DNA of 64,000 nt from Neisseria weaveri (GCF_900638685.1 NZ_LR134533.1:868001-932000), one strand, 5' to 3'. Numbered from the stretch's first letter, positions 19,276 through 28,728 are shown. The notes: generated from the sequence alone by a model not told the origin. Made by a program: numbers and translations.

Positions 19276-20571
19276 ATGCAATTCTCAGCCTTCGGCCAAA
19301 AATTCACCCGCAACAGCGGTATTCTGCAATTAATGGACGACTTGGGCAAAGCGCTCAACAGCGACCGCCCCGTGAATATGCTTGGCGGCGGCAATCCCGC
19401 GCGTATCGAAGCCGTTAACCAAACCTATCGGGAAATACTGCAAACGCTGGTGGATAACGACGCTGCCGTGGAGAGCGTGGGCAATTATTCCACACCGCAA
19501 GGCGATGCCAAATTGATTGATGCGTTGGTCGGCTTTTTCAACCGCGAATACGGCTGGGGCATCAGCGCAGACAATATCGTGCTGACCAACGGTTCGCAAA
19601 ACGCCTTTTTCTATTTGTTCAACCTGTTCGGCGGCCGTTTCAACGACAACGGCGGCGAAACCGACAAAACCATCCTGCTGCCGCTCGCACCCGAATACAT
19701 CGGTTATGCCGACGCACATGTCGACGGCAAACATTTCACCGCCGTGCCGCCGCGCATCGAAGCTGTCGAACACGAAGGCGAAAGCGGATTTTTCAAATAC
19801 CGCGTCGATTTCGATGCGCTGGAAAACCTGCCCGAACTGAAAGCAGGCAAAATCGGTGCCATCTGCTGCTCGCGCCCCACCAACCCCACCGGCAACGTGT
19901 TAACCGACAACGAAATGGCTCGTTTGGACGCACTGGCCCAAGCACACGGCATCCCCTTGATTATCGACAACGCCTACGGCATGCCTTTTCCCAACATTAT
20001 TTACAGCAAAGCCACACTGACTTGGCACGACAACATTATTCTCTGTTTCAGCTTATCCAAAATCGGCCTGCCTGGTGTGCGCACCGGCATCATCGTTGCC
20101 CACCCCGAAGTGGTGAAGGCCGTGAGCGCGTTGAATGCGATTGTGAACCTTGCCCCCACGCGCTTCGGTGCCGCCATCGCCACGCCGCTGATTCAAGACG
20201 GCCGTCTGAAAACCCTCTCCGATACCGTCGTACAACCGTTTTACCGCAAGCAGGCCGCCCTTGCCGTGTCGCTGCTGAAAAAAGAATTAGGCGGCTATCC
20301 GATGAAAATCCACAAACCCGAAGGCGCGATTTTCTTATGGATTTGGTTTGAGGGCCTGCCCGTTTCTTCGCATGAACTCTACGAACGCCTGAAAGCCGCC
20401 GGCACGCTGATTATTCCGAGCGAACTGTTTTTCGTGGGTATGGACACCGAAAACTACCGCCACGCCCACGAATGTATCCGCATGAGCATCGCGCAAGACG
20501 AAGAAACCTTACGCAAAGGCATCGCCGCCATCGGCGAAACCGTGCGGGCGGTTTACGACGAAGCGCGTTGA
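19276..20571 (+). CDS. avtA: Valine--pyruvate aminotransferase
   Basis: A 431-residue fold-type I PLP enzyme related to AvtA, which exchanges amino groups between valine and pyruvate (alanine synthesis). The N-terminal FSAFGQKFTRNSGILQLMDDLGKAL and the phrase MLGGGNPARI are specific to AvtA. The PLP lysine is in CFSLSKIGLPGVRTG, with the cofactor-ring Asp in IIDNAYG and SRPTNPTGNV before it. I start at ATG 19276, preceded by AAAGGAA; the frame is open further upstream (19195), but without family sequence. It lies between sitA (divergent) and composite repeat B. Confidence 0.92.
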   Translation: MQFSAFGQKFTRNSGILQLMDDLGKALNSDRPVNMLGGGNPARIEAVNQTYREILQTLVDNDAAVESVGNYSTPQGDAKLIDALVGFFNREYGWGISADNIVLTNGSQNAFFYLFNLFGGRFNDNGGETDKTILLPLAPEYIGYADAHVDGKHFTAVPPRIEAVEHEGESGFFKYRVDFDALENLPELKAGKIGAICCSRPTNPTGNVLTDNEMARLDALAQAHGIPLIIDNAYGMPFPNIIYSKATLTWHDNIILCFSLSKIGLPGVRTGIIVAHPEVVKAVSALNAIVNLAPTRFGAAIATPLIQDGRLKTLSDTVVQPFYRKQAALAVSLLKKELGGYPMKIHKPEGAIFLWIWFEGLPVSSHELYERLKAAGTLIIPSELFFVGMDTENYRHAHECIRMSIAQDEETLRKGIAAIGETVRAVYDEAR

Positions 20572-20613
20572 GGTTTTGCAATGCAGCTTGAACGAATATT
20601 GAGAAGCATGAAT

Positions 20614-20654
20614 GAGGCCGTCTGAAAACCCGTTGTAAGGTTTTCAGACGGCCT
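20614..20654 (+). terminator. DUS hairpin after avtA
   Basis: GAGGCCGTCTGAAAACC and GGTTTTCAGACGGCCT pair over 14 bp around a short loop, 43 bp after the avtA stop. Confidence 0.75.
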
Positions 20655-20694
20655 GTTGTATGCGGCTTTTCTGTTCGCTATATAGAATAACCAT

Positions 20695-20952
20695 GTAGGG
20701 CGGGCATCCCTGCCCGCCATTGCAGGTCGTTTACGGGAAACAGCAAACAAATATCCAAAAGATGAGAGGCCGTCTGAATCTGTTTGAAAACTCATCAACC
20801 AATTTTCAGACGGCCTCTCTTATTTGTGTTGGGATATCCTTGCATGCCTTTTACTTGGTTTGAATCATCAAGCAGTTACAGCGGGCAAGGATGCCCGCCT
20901 TACGGGATTGCTATTGCAACGCCAAAGGCCGTCTGAAATGTTCAGACGGCCT
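20695..20952. repeat. Composite intergenic repeat B (inverse of 14607-14974)
   Basis: Read in reverse complement this 258-bp block follows repeat A from end to end: DUS hairpin, GGCGTTGCAATAGCAATCCC, palindromic unit, TGCTTGATGATTCAAACCAA, a second DUS hairpin with the same unusual loop (AAATTGGTTGATGAGTTTTC), CTTTTGGATATT, and the second palindromic unit. It lacks the internal 110-bp duplication of A. Single-base differences are scattered. With A it brackets sitDCBA-avtA in opposite orientation. Confidence 0.9.
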
Positions 20953-21034
20953 CCTTAATTTTTCCTAATTCTCTTCTAACTCTATGCCGTTAACATGCTG
21001 ATTATTCCAAGCAGAATCCTTTTAAGGAGTAATC

Positions 21035-21382
21035 ATGATCACCACACGCAAAATCTTAAACGGCTTGGCCTTAGCCGCCATTTTATCGGTTGTCGTCAGC
21101 GCACTGGCCGTTGCCTTTTCTTTCGGTATGTTTGCGGCAGTCTCAGGCAAAGAAGCAGCCGCCAACGCCCTTGCCGAAATCGGCGGTTATGCGAAAGAAG
21201 TCGACTTTGAATACGACTACCATACCGGCGGTCATTATGAAGTGGAAGTTTTGTCAAACGGGTTAAAACACGATGTTATCGTTGATGCCGACGACGGCAA
21301 AGTGTTGGCCGTGCAAACCAAAGGCTATAAAAAATATCCTTATCACGGCGAAAATATGCAGATTAAAATGCATAACCAATAA
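21035..21382 (+). CDS. PepSY-domain protein, membrane-anchored
   Basis: A 115-residue protein with a long N-terminal hydrophobic segment (about 10-36), either an uncleaved anchor or a signal peptide. A PepSY-type module follows: KEAAANALAEIGGYAKEVDFEYDYHTGGHYEVEVLSNGLKHDVIVDADDGKVL. Such domains occur in periplasmic peptidase inhibitors and metal- or envelope-stress proteins; the precise role cannot be read here. ATG 21035 follows AAGGAG at a good distance. Monocistronic. Confidence 0.8.
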   Translation: MITTRKILNGLALAAILSVVVSALAVAFSFGMFAAVSGKEAAANALAEIGGYAKEVDFEYDYHTGGHYEVEVLSNGLKHDVIVDADDGKVLAVQTKGYKKYPYHGENMQIKMHNQ

Positions 21383-21440
21383 ACTAAACTGCCTTTAAAA
21401 AATATTCAAATGAATTGCAGTTTGAGCCGGATAATATAAT

Positions 21441-21480
21441 CAGGCCGTCTGAAAATTTTTCCATATTTTCAGACTGCCTT
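21441..21480 (+). terminator. Imperfect DUS hairpin after PepSY gene
   Basis: CAGGCCGTCTGAAAAT and ATTTTCAGACTGCCTT pair with one mismatch: the second arm has GACTGCC instead of GACGGCC, so only one arm is a complete DUS. Confidence 0.65.
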
Positions 21481-21521
21481 GTCATTAATGGCGGCATAAC
21501 TGTCATGCCTTCACGCAATAA

Positions 21522-21554
21522 AAAACGGAATGGCCTAAAACCATTCCGTTTTAT
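21522..21554. terminator. Bidirectional rho-independent terminator (non-DUS)
   Basis: AAAAACGGAATGG and CCATTCCGTTTT pair perfectly around CCTAAAA, with A/T tracts on both sides. It lies between the convergent PepSY gene and acnB. A further inverted DUS pair follows at 21565-21600 on the acnB side. Confidence 0.85.
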
Positions 21555-21603
21555 TTTTTTCAGACGGCCTATCGTCTTTGCTCAGGCCGTCTGAAAATCC
21601 GCA

Positions 21604-24189
21604 TTACACGTTTACTTTTTCTGCTACTTCATTGTAGCTGTCGATTTCATTGAAGTTCATGTAACGATAGATTTGGTCGCCCTGCTCGTTGATGATACCG
21701 ATATTGGCTTGGTATTCTTCAACTGTCGGGATTTTACCCAGTTTCGAGCAGATCGCTGCCAATTCCGCAGAACCCAAGAACACATTGGTGTTTTTACCCA
21801 AACGGTTCGGGAAGTTACGGGTTGAGGTTGACATCACGGTTGCACCTTCGCGCACTTGTGCTTGGTTACCCATACACAATGAGCAGCCCGGCATTTCCAT
21901 GCGCGCACCGGCACGACCCAATACGCCGTAGTGTCCTTCGTTGGTCAGCTCTTGAGCATCCATCTTGGTCGGCGGAGCGACCCACAAGCGTACCGGAATA
22001 TCGCTCTTGCCTTCCAACAGTTTGGAAGCCGCACGGAAGTGGCCGATGTTGGTCATACAAGAACCGATAAACACTTCGTCGATCACCGTGCCTGATTTTT
22101 CAGACATGAAGCATACGTCGTCCGGATCGTTCGGGCAGGCGATAATCGGCTCTTTGATGTCGTCCATATTGATTTCGATAACGGCAGCGTATTCGGCATC
22201 TTTATCGGCTTCCATCAATTGCGGATTAGCCAACCAAGCTTCCATGGCTTTGATGCGGCGCTCCAATGTGCGCGGATCTTTGTAGCCGTCTGCAATCATG
22301 TTCTTCATCAATACGATGTTGGACTTCATGTATTCGATGATCGGCTCTTCGTTCAATTTAACAGTACAGCCCGCAGCAGAACGCTCGGCAGAAGCGTCAG
22401 ACAATTCAAACGCTTGCTCAACTTTCAGATCAGGCAGACCTTCGATTTCCAAGATGCGGCCTGAGAAGATGTTTTTCTTACCGGCTTTGGCCACGGTCAG
22501 CAAACCTTGTTTGATGGCGTACAACGGAATGGCGTTTACCAAATCGCGCAGGGTTACGCCCGGTTGCAGTTTGCCGCTGAAGCGTACCAATACAGACTCA
22601 GGCATATCCAAAGGCATTACGCCGGTTGCCGCGGCAAACGCCACCAAGCCCGAACCTGCCGGGAATGAAATACCCAATGGGAAACGGGTGTGCGAGTCGC
22701 CGCCGGTGCCGACAGTATCGGGCAGCAGCAGGCGGTTCAGCCATGAGTGGATCACGCCGTCTCCCGGACGTAAAGACACACCGCCGCGGGTAGAGATAAA
22801 CTCAGGCAGCTCTTTGTGGGTTTTTACGTCAACCGGTTTCGGATAAGCGGCGGTATGACAGAAAGACTGCATTACCAAGTCGGCAGAGAAGCCCAAGCAA
22901 GCCAAGTCTTTCAGCTCGTCGCGGGTCATCGGGCCGGTGGTATCTTGAGAGCCGACGGTGGTCATGCGCGGTTCGCAGTAAGTGCCGGGGCGCACGCCTT
23001 GACCTTCAGGCAAGCCGCAGGCACGGCCGACCATTTTTTGAGCCAAAGTGAAACCTGCTTTGCTTTCGGCAGGCGCTTGCGGCAAGCGGAATTCGGTAGA
23101 TGCGGGCAAGCCTAAAGCTTCGCGGGCTTTGGCAGTCAGGCCGCGACCGATAATCAGGTTAATACGGCCGCCGGCTTGTACTTCGTCCAGCAATACTTGT
23201 GATTTCAATTGGAATTCGGCAACGGTTTCGCCGTTTTTCACAATCTTGCCTTCGTAAGGCAGGATATCGACTACATCGCCCATTTTCAGTTGCGATACGT
23301 CAACCTCAATCGGCAATGCGCCCGAGTCTTCTTGAGTGTTGAAGAAAATCGGCGCGATTTTGCCGCCTAAGCATACGCCGCCGTAGCGTTTGTTCGGCAC
23401 GAAAGGAATGTCCAAACCGGTGTGCCAGATTACAGAGTTGGTGGCAGATTTACGGGAAGAACCGGTACCCACTACGTCGCCGACATAAGCAACGGGATGG
23501 CCTTTGGCTTTCAATTCTTCCAGCAGTTTGATGGGGCCGACTTCACCGGGTTTGTCGGGATTGATACCGTCACGCGGGTTTTTCAACATCGCCAAAGCGT
23601 GCAGCGGAATGTCGGGGCGGCTCCATGCGTCGGGCGCGGGAGACAGGTCGTCGGTATTGGTTTCGCCGTCTACTTTGAATACGGTAACGGTAATTTTTTC
23701 AGGTACTTTTTCGCGTGAAGTGAACCATTCGGCGTTGGCCCAAGATTCCAATACGGCTTTGGCGTGTACATTGCCTTTTTCGGCTTTTTCTTGAACGTCG
23801 TGGAAAGAGTCGAACATCAACAAGGTGTGTTTCAGACCTTCGGCGGCAATGGGAGCCAGTTTGTCGTTGTCGAGAAGCTCAATCAGCGGGTGGATGTTGT
23901 AACCACCCAACATAGTACCCAACAGCTCAGTAGCATATTCGGGGGATACCAACGGGCTGCTTACGCTTCCTTCGGCAACTGCGGCCAAGAAAGATGCTTT
24001 AACTTTGGAAGCATCGTCTACACCGGGCGGTACACGGTTAGCGAGCAAATCAACTAAAAATTCGCCTTCGCCTGCTGGCGGGTTTTTCAACAACTCTACC
24101 AAGTCGGCGGTTTGTTGTGCAGTCAGCGGCAAGGCTGGGATACCGAGTGCTTCGCGCTCGGCTGCGGCTTTGCGATAGGCTTCTAACAT
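21604..24189 (-). CDS. acnB: Aconitate hydratase B
   Basis: An 861-residue AcnB-type aconitase ([4Fe-4S]) that converts citrate to isocitrate in the TCA cycle. The HEAT-like N-terminal domain ([16 protein letters not shown]...) marks it as AcnB rather than AcnA. Cluster cysteines are in [17 protein letters not shown] and [14 protein letters not shown] near the C-terminus, and the swivel-domain phrases [21 protein letters not shown] are present. I start at MLEAYRK (ATG 24189) with AAAAGGAACAAGAG before it; an upstream extension has no family likeness. Length fits AcnB (about 865). Confidence 0.96.
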   Translation of the reverse strand: MLEAYRKAAAEREALGIPALPLTAQQTADLVELLKNPPAGEGEFLVDLLANRVPPGVDDASKVKASFLAAVAEGSVSSPLVSPEYATELLGTMLGGYNIHPLIELLDNDKLAPIAAEGLKHTLLMFDSFHDVQEKAEKGNVHAKAVLESWANAEWFTSREKVPEKITVTVFKVDGETNTDDLSPAPDAWSRPDIPLHALAMLKNPRDGINPDKPGEVGPIKLLEELKAKGHPVAYVGDVVGTGSSRKSATNSVIWHTGLDIPFVPNKRYGGVCLGGKIAPIFFNTQEDSGALPIEVDVSQLKMGDVVDILPYEGKIVKNGETVAEFQLKSQVLLDEVQAGGRINLIIGRGLTAKAREALGLPASTEFRLPQAPAESKAGFTLAQKMVGRACGLPEGQGVRPGTYCEPRMTTVGSQDTTGPMTRDELKDLACLGFSADLVMQSFCHTAAYPKPVDVKTHKELPEFISTRGGVSLRPGDGVIHSWLNRLLLPDTVGTGGDSHTRFPLGISFPAGSGLVAFAAATGVMPLDMPESVLVRFSGKLQPGVTLRDLVNAIPLYAIKQGLLTVAKAGKKNIFSGRILEIEGLPDLKVEQAFELSDASAERSAAGCTVKLNEEPIIEYMKSNIVLMKNMIADGYKDPRTLERRIKAMEAWLANPQLMEADKDAEYAAVIEINMDDIKEPIIACPNDPDDVCFMSEKSGTVIDEVFIGSCMTNIGHFRAASKLLEGKSDIPVRLWVAPPTKMDAQELTNEGHYGVLGRAGARMEMPGCSLCMGNQAQVREGATVMSTSTRNFPNRLGKNTNVFLGSAELAAICSKLGKIPTVEEYQANIGIINEQGDQIYRYMNFNEIDSYNEVAEKVNV

Positions 24190-24495
24190 CTCTTGTTCCT
24201 TTTCGTCTCGTGGTTTTTCTTCTGGATAAACTGCCGTGTAGCAGTTAGTAGTTTTGCAATCATAAACCAAATCTGCATAAATAGGAATATGCTTTTTATC
24301 GGTATTCCGTTGGTTTTACAATTAAAAGGGATTTATCTGAATCTCCGATGGCTTATAGGGTTTCAGAAAAAATACGTTATGGTTTGAGGATGCGGATTGT
24401 TTACATTTCGAATGTGAATAAACACTCATGGAAAATCATTTAAAGAGGCCGTCTGAAAATTTCAGACGGCCTCTTGATGTTTTCCTGATGCTTCA
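24190..24495. other. acnB upstream region and DUS hairpin
   Basis: No gene is seen. On the minus strand TTGTAA and TAAAAA spaced by 17 bp (about 24279-24318) are a possible acnB promoter of modest quality. A perfect DUS hairpin at 24445-24473 (GAGGCCGTCTGAAA/TTTCAGACGGCCTC) follows the M48 protease stop on the minus strand and probably terminates it. Confidence 0.5.
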
Positions 24496-25302
24496 TTATT
24501 TACGCCGGTTGCGCTCGTATACGGGCATTACCGACGGCAACATTCTCCTGATAGCTTCAATACGGGCGTTATTGGTCGGATGGGTAGAAGTAATGGCGCT
24601 CAATACGCTGTTGTTATTACTCACCCTGTTCATTTTATCCCATACGCTTACCGCTGCTTGGGGATTGTACCCTGCCAATGCCATCAGCATTACACCGCCG
24701 GCATCGGCTTCGGTTTCCTGACTGCGTGAAAACGGCATGTTTACGCCATACTCGCTCAACAAGCCGGTAGATAAATTGATCATATCACCGCTGATACCCG
24801 TACGCGCCTGCAAAACCGATCCGCCGATATTTGCAGCCAAACCGGTCAATACTTGTTGGCCGACGGCTTTTTTACTGTGCTCCAATAAAGCATGTGTCAT
24901 TTCATGGCCGATAATGGCTGCAATTTCGTCGTCGGTCAGCTTTAAACGGTTGACTATGCCCGTATACATTGCCATTTTACCGCCCGGCATTGCCCAAGCA
25001 TTCAAATCATCGGACTTGATCACACTCATCTGCCATTGGAAGGGTACGCCGGTTTTATTCATCCGCTCGGCATGCGGCTTCAAATGCTGAAACACCCGCT
25101 GTATCCGCTTGGCTGTTTCCGATGTCGTATCCAATGTATTTTGACTTTTTGCCTGCCTCACAACTTGAGCGTAATTTTTTGCCGCGCCTTCATTCAAAGT
25201 TGCCGTATCATAACCAACCGCATCGGCCACCACGGTACATCCCGTTAGCACCAACGCAGATGAAACGGCCAATGCCGCCCAACGAACCACCGCTTTTTTC
25301 AT
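24496..25302 (-). CDS. M48-family zinc metalloprotease lipoprotein
   Basis: A 268-residue lipoprotein with lipobox VLTG-C (Cys22) and an M48 peptidase domain. The zinc motif HEMTH is His133, Glu134, His137, with the third ligand in the ETEAD helix (about 194-198). It resembles LoiP/YcaL-type periplasmic proteases that trim or degrade outer-membrane proteins under stress. The protein probably sits on the inner leaflet of the outer membrane. It ends at the DUS hairpin 24445-24473. The next gene upstream (SIMPL protein) is in the same direction, 90 bp away. Confidence 0.9.
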   Translation of the reverse strand: MKKAVVRWAALAVSSALVLTGCTVVADAVGYDTATLNEGAAKNYAQVVRQAKSQNTLDTTSETAKRIQRVFQHLKPHAERMNKTGVPFQWQMSVIKSDDLNAWAMPGGKMAMYTGIVNRLKLTDDEIAAIIGHEMTHALLEHSKKAVGQQVLTGLAANIGGSVLQARTGISGDMINLSTGLLSEYGVNMPFSRSQETEADAGGVMLMALAGYNPQAAVSVWDKMNRVSNNNSVLSAITSTHPTNNARIEAIRRMLPSVMPVYERNRRK

Positions 25303-25392
25303 ACTCTTAAACCCCTACAATCTTAATTTGCCCTGTTTGAATCTACAGAGGCCGTCTGAAAAATACAGCCTTACCGATAGTTATGCTATCCG

Positions 25393-26103
25393 TTACATTT
25401 GCACGGAACCGCTCACCGTGATACTGATTTCTTCCACGCCCGGACTGGGTACATCCGCCACCTCACCCATACTGTCGGACACTTTCGCAGCCCGCATAAC
25501 CATAGGCGCATAAGCCATATTTTCGTTAACGGCATGATTACCAACCTGCCCCAAATTCAGGCGGACAATTTTATAACCGCTGAAACCCAATGTTTTACTG
25601 AGCGTATCAGCCCGATCTTTAAAACGCAGCAACGCAGCCTTGCTGACTTTATCGATCACTTCTTCACGCTTTTGCTTCGACACATAAAAACGCGACATCT
25701 CAAGATTCGCTTCGTTTTGCACTTCGGCAATCAATCGGTTTAACGCGGCAAAATCCTTACTTTCCACTTTGATTTCCGCACTTTCCAGCCAGCCAATCTG
25801 AATACGCTTACCGTTTTTATATTGATATTGCGGATAAGCATTTCTACCAAGCTGTTCGCTTTTAAACAAACGGTTAGCTTCAATACGCTTGGTCACGGCA
25901 TTCAATTTACGGACAAACTCCCGATTCACTTCCGCCCGATCTTTACCTTCCTGACTTACTTCCAAACGGATACTCATCATATCCCGAGCCACTTCCATCG
26001 AAGCACTTTCGGAAAATTCCAACAAATTGTAATGCAGCGGTTCCGCCTGTGCAGAAAACGTTGACAACGACAATACCATAGCCGTTAAAACCCGTTTCAC
26101 CAT
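25393..26103 (-). CDS. SIMPL-domain (DUF541) periplasmic protein
   Basis: A 236-residue protein with signal peptide (MVKRVLTAMVLSLSTFSAQA) and a SIMPL domain: repeated beta-strand/helix segments such as ARDMMSIRLEVSQEGKDRAEVNREFVRKLNAVTKRIE, and the family end VEEISITVSGSVQM. E. coli YggE is a relative associated with oxidative stress; the molecular role is not known. ATG 26103 follows GGAGATTGAG. It may be cotranscribed with the downstream M48 lipoprotein, although a lone DUS lies between them. Confidence 0.82.
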   Translation of the reverse strand: MVKRVLTAMVLSLSTFSAQAEPLHYNLLEFSESASMEVARDMMSIRLEVSQEGKDRAEVNREFVRKLNAVTKRIEANRLFKSEQLGRNAYPQYQYKNGKRIQIGWLESAEIKVESKDFAALNRLIAEVQNEANLEMSRFYVSKQKREEVIDKVSKAALLRFKDRADTLSKTLGFSGYKIVRLNLGQVGNHAVNENMAYAPMVMRAAKVSDSMGEVADVPSPGVEEISITVSGSVQM

Positions 26104-26228
26104 CTCAATCTCCATAACAATTCCATATTCAATTTAAATCGGAATAATCTAGCATAAGCCTTCGATAAAATATGTCAAAACAAGAAAAGGCCGTCTGAAA
26201 AATACACAGCATAGTCATCTCTTAATTT

Positions 26229-26249
26229 TAATGATAATATTTATCATTA
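26229..26249. promoter_or_regulatory. Fur box upstream of fumC
   Basis: TAATGATAA (26229-26237) and TTATCATTA (26241-26249) form a perfect inverted repeat with a 3-bp centre, a near-ideal Fur site in the classical GATAAT hexamer form. It lies 34 bp before the fumC ATG, where a repressor would block transcription. Prediction: fumC is turned on when iron is scarce. Confidence 0.82.
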
Positions 26250-26282
26250 AATACTGGTTTAATCAATTCAAAGGAGACTTTC

Positions 26283-27671
26283 ATGACAACCCGTACCGAA
26301 CACGACACCATGGGCAACGTAGAAGTACCTGCTGACGCCTACTGGGGCGCACAAACCCAACGCAGCTTGGAAAACTTCAAAATCGGCGGCGAAACCCTGC
26401 CACAACCCCTAATCGAAGCCATGGCTTTGGTTAAAAAAGCAGCCGCACATACCAATGCCGCTTTAGGCCGCATCCAACCGCAACAGGCCGAATTAATCAT
26501 TCAAGCAGCCGATGACGTATTATCAGGCAAACTCCACGGACAATTCCCGTTAGTCGTATGGCAAACCGGCTCCGGCACACAATCCAACATGAACATGAAC
26601 GAAGTGTTAGCAAACCGCGCCAACGAAATCGCCGGCACCGGCTTGGCCGCCTACCAACCTGTACATCCTAACGACCATGTCAACCACGCCCAATCGACCA
26701 ATGATTCTTTCCCAACCGCGATTCATGTCGCCTCTGCCATTCAAATCAACCGGCTGCTGATTCCCGCCGTTAAAACCTTAAGAAACACCCTACACAAAAA
26801 AGCACAAGAATTTTCCGGCATCGTCAAAATCGGCAGAACCCATCTACAAGACGCAACCCCGCTCACTTTAGGTCAAGAATTTTCAGGCTACGTCAGCCAA
26901 CTTGATCACGGCCTAGACCGGCTCAACCATGCCCTGCAAGGCCTATATGAATTACCGCTCGGCGGCACTGCAGTCGGAACCGGCCTAAACAGCCATCCCG
27001 ATTACGCCGTTAAAGCAGCCGAACGCCTGGCCGAACTCTCCGGCTTACCGTTCGTGACCGCCCCAAACAAATTCGAAGCCCTCGCCGGCCGCGATGCCTG
27101 CGTATACGCATCCGGCGCACTCAAAACACTCGCAGCAAGCCTGAACAAAATTGCCAACGATATCCGCTGGCTTTCCAGTGGCCCGCGCTGCGGCTTAGGC
27201 GAAATCAAAATCCCTGAAAACGAACCCGGCTCATCCATCATGCCCGGTAAAGTCAATCCTACACAATGCGAAGCCATGACTATGGTATGCTGCCAAGTTT
27301 TCGGTAACGACGTCGCCATCGGCATGGCCGGTTCGTCAGGCAATTTCGAACTCAACGTTTATATGCCCGTTATCGGCTACAACCTGCTGCAATCCATCCG
27401 CCTGCTTGGCGATGCCTGCAACAGTTTCAACGAAAACTGCGCCGTCGGAATCGAACCCGTACCCGATAAAATCGACTATTTCCTACATCATTCATTAATG
27501 CTGGTAACTGCCCTGAACCGCAAAATCGGCTACGAAAATGCAGCAAAAGTTGCAAAAACCGCTTATAAAAACAATTCTTCACTCAGGGAAACCGCAATCG
27601 AACTCTCCTTATTAACCGGAGAGGAGTTTGACGAACTCGTCAAACCGGAAGAAATGGTCAGCCCGAAATAA
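26283..27671 (+). CDS. fumC: Fumarate hydratase class II (iron-independent)
   Basis: A 462-residue class II fumarase, the cofactor-free and oxygen-stable counterpart of the class I enzyme at 10747. The superfamily signature [13 protein letters not shown] (about 317-329) holds the catalytic Ser. [19 protein letters not shown] and [20 protein letters not shown] are the other active-site blocks. ATG 26283 follows AAAGGAG. The Fur box 34 bp upstream indicates iron control. Terminated by the DUS hairpin at 27696. Confidence 0.96.
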   Translation: MTTRTEHDTMGNVEVPADAYWGAQTQRSLENFKIGGETLPQPLIEAMALVKKAAAHTNAALGRIQPQQAELIIQAADDVLSGKLHGQFPLVVWQTGSGTQSNMNMNEVLANRANEIAGTGLAAYQPVHPNDHVNHAQSTNDSFPTAIHVASAIQINRLLIPAVKTLRNTLHKKAQEFSGIVKIGRTHLQDATPLTLGQEFSGYVSQLDHGLDRLNHALQGLYELPLGGTAVGTGLNSHPDYAVKAAERLAELSGLPFVTAPNKFEALAGRDACVYASGALKTLAASLNKIANDIRWLSSGPRCGLGEIKIPENEPGSSIMPGKVNPTQCEAMTMVCCQVFGNDVAIGMAGSSGNFELNVYMPVIGYNLLQSIRLLGDACNSFNENCAVGIEPVPDKIDYFLHHSLMLVTALNRKIGYENAAKVAKTAYKNNSSLRETAIELSLLTGEEFDELVKPEEMVSPK

Positions 27672-27695
27672 TCTGCCTGCAAATCATTTAAACAG

Positions 27696-27726
27696 AAAGG
27701 CCGTCTGAAATTTTCAGACGGCCTTT
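27696..27726 (+). terminator. DUS terminator after fumC
   Basis: AAAGGCCGTCTGAAA and TTTCAGACGGCCTTT pair perfectly, 25 bp after the fumC stop, followed by TATG. Confidence 0.82.
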
Positions 27727-27775
27727 TATGATAAGAAATACAAACCGATATTCCATTCCGTTTAACAATATATCA

Positions 27776-27835
27776 ACAACTGTCAAATAAATTAATGCTG
27801 CCGAAGTTCTTTATTAAACAGTCGTTTAACGGCAT
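27776..27835 (-). pseudogene. Relic of a P4-type integrase N-terminus
   Basis: From 27835 the minus strand reads MPLNDCLIKNFGS... before a stop after 20 codons. The first ten residues and the DNA (ATGCCGTTAAACGAC...AATAAAGAA) follow the start of the intact integrase at 36213 (MPLNDRQIKNA). The upstream DNA is also homologous to the leader of that integrase, including a hairpin (27840-27886) and the 121-bp repeat. I read it as what is left of an earlier element of the same family at the same tRNA. Confidence 0.7.
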
Positions 27836-27888
27836 TTTTACGGTACTTTTTTAGCAATATTTTTCAGATACCGCAAAAGATACCGTAA

Positions 27889-28009
27889 TTTTTTGGTTTA
27901 TTCAATTAGACGGGATTTTACTGTATTGGATAATTAAGGCCGTCTGAAAACACCTTTAATCAGGCTGTAAGCCTTGCTATGCTTGAATCTTGATTTATGG
28001 CGTTAGACG
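27889..28009. repeat. 121-bp direct repeat, left copy
   Basis: Identical, apart from one A/G difference that I could find, to 36266-36386. It begins TTTTTTGGTTTATTCAATTA, includes one DUS (AGGCCGTCTGAA) and ends TTTATGGCGTTAGACG. It corresponds to the integrase leader/att arm and is followed by the 16-bp tRNA core at 28009-28024. The two copies flank the element in direct orientation. Confidence 0.92.
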
Positions 28010-28024
28010 ACATCGAGACTTGAA
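28009..28024. other. Distal attachment core (tRNA-Leu 3' fragment)
   Basis: GACATCGAGACTTGAA is identical to 36443-36458, the T-arm/acceptor 3' part of tRNA-Leu(GAG), in the same orientation. No tRNA continues beyond it (next bases TCAGTC). This is what integration of a tyrosine-recombinase element into a tRNA 3' end leaves at the far side. Confidence 0.85.
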
Positions 28025-28337
28025 TCAGTCATTTAAATATTTGGTTTAATTGTAAATTTTATTTACATATTTGATAAATACCCCCAAATATACCCCCATA
28101 TTGCAAAAGTCAAAGCGTTTTGAGGCTGATTTTGTGGTTTTCAGCACATTGGCCGCTATCCCGATTGTTCCCGATTTATCCCCATAAATCCCATTTCAAT
28201 AACATGGTTTTTACTGATTTTACCGCGCTTTCAGGCTGTTTGGCGTATAGCGTTAAATATCATGCCGGATTTTTTGAAAATCGCCTTAAATGTTGCCGTT
28301 TCTTTTATTTTGAAAGTGTATATATATGCAAAAAGTA
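28025..28337. other. Gene-free end of element next to distal att
   Basis: About 310 bp, AT-rich at its left side. It has an inverted repeat TGTAAAT/ATTTACA (about 28050-28066) and a pair of ATACCCCC blocks (28079-28101) like those in the integrase leader. A 72-codon frame on the plus strand (28120-28338) shows no family likeness and no good ribosome site. I see no gene. Confidence 0.5.
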
Positions 28338-28578
28338 GCGGGTATGGCGGGTATGCGGGTATGATTGATTTAACCTTTTGATTTATATTGTTTAAAACAT
28401 ACCCGCTAATGACAATGTCAACGGGTATGATTGAATTGTAAACGGATATGCCTTTGTAACATATTGATTATTAAAGCATACCCGCATACCCGTTAACATA
28501 CCCGTTAAAATTTGTTAAGCGGGTATGGTTTTTTATATATAAATCAATATGATATATAAAACATACCCGCATACCCGC
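28338..28578. repeat. Iteron cluster GCGGGTATG, candidate replication origin
   Basis: Within 241 bp the 9-mer GCGGGTATG (or its ACGGGTATG variant) occurs about twelve times in both orientations. Forward: 28338, 28347, 28355, 28421, 28519, plus degenerate 28442. Reverse (CATACCCGC/T): 28398, 28477, 28485, 28497, 28562, 28570. Several overlap by one base, and the DNA between them is AT-rich. It lies just beyond the 3' end of the helicase gene. Iterons next to a primase/helicase operon are how P4 builds its origin and crr, so I propose this as the element's origin. Confidence 0.78.
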
Positions 28579-28696
28579 TAATTTTGCGTTTTATCGCGCG
28601 TGTAGCATTTTTCAAGTCTAAGAATTTAACATTTTCTGCTTGATTTATTTATATTTATATATAAAAATTGCTTTATGTTTGCATGGGTGGGAAAAA

Positions 28697-28728
28697 AAGG
28701 CCGTCTGAATGTGTTTCAGACGGCCTTT
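28697..28728 (-). terminator. DUS terminator of the satellite operon
   Basis: AAAAGGCCGTCTGAA and TTTCAGACGGCCTTT form a hairpin 15 bp after the helicase stop on the minus strand. It would end the long primase/helicase transcript before the iteron region. Confidence 0.75.

Noticed and set aside
28120-28338. Plus-strand frame of 72 codons near the distal att
   Set aside because: Hydrophobic and aromatic composition without family likeness, AT-rich non-coding context, no ribosome site.
28338-28578. CRISPR-like or simple microsatellite reading of the GCGGGTATG cluster
   Set aside because: Units occur in both orientations with variable spacing, which fits protein-binding iterons and not arrays or slippage repeats.
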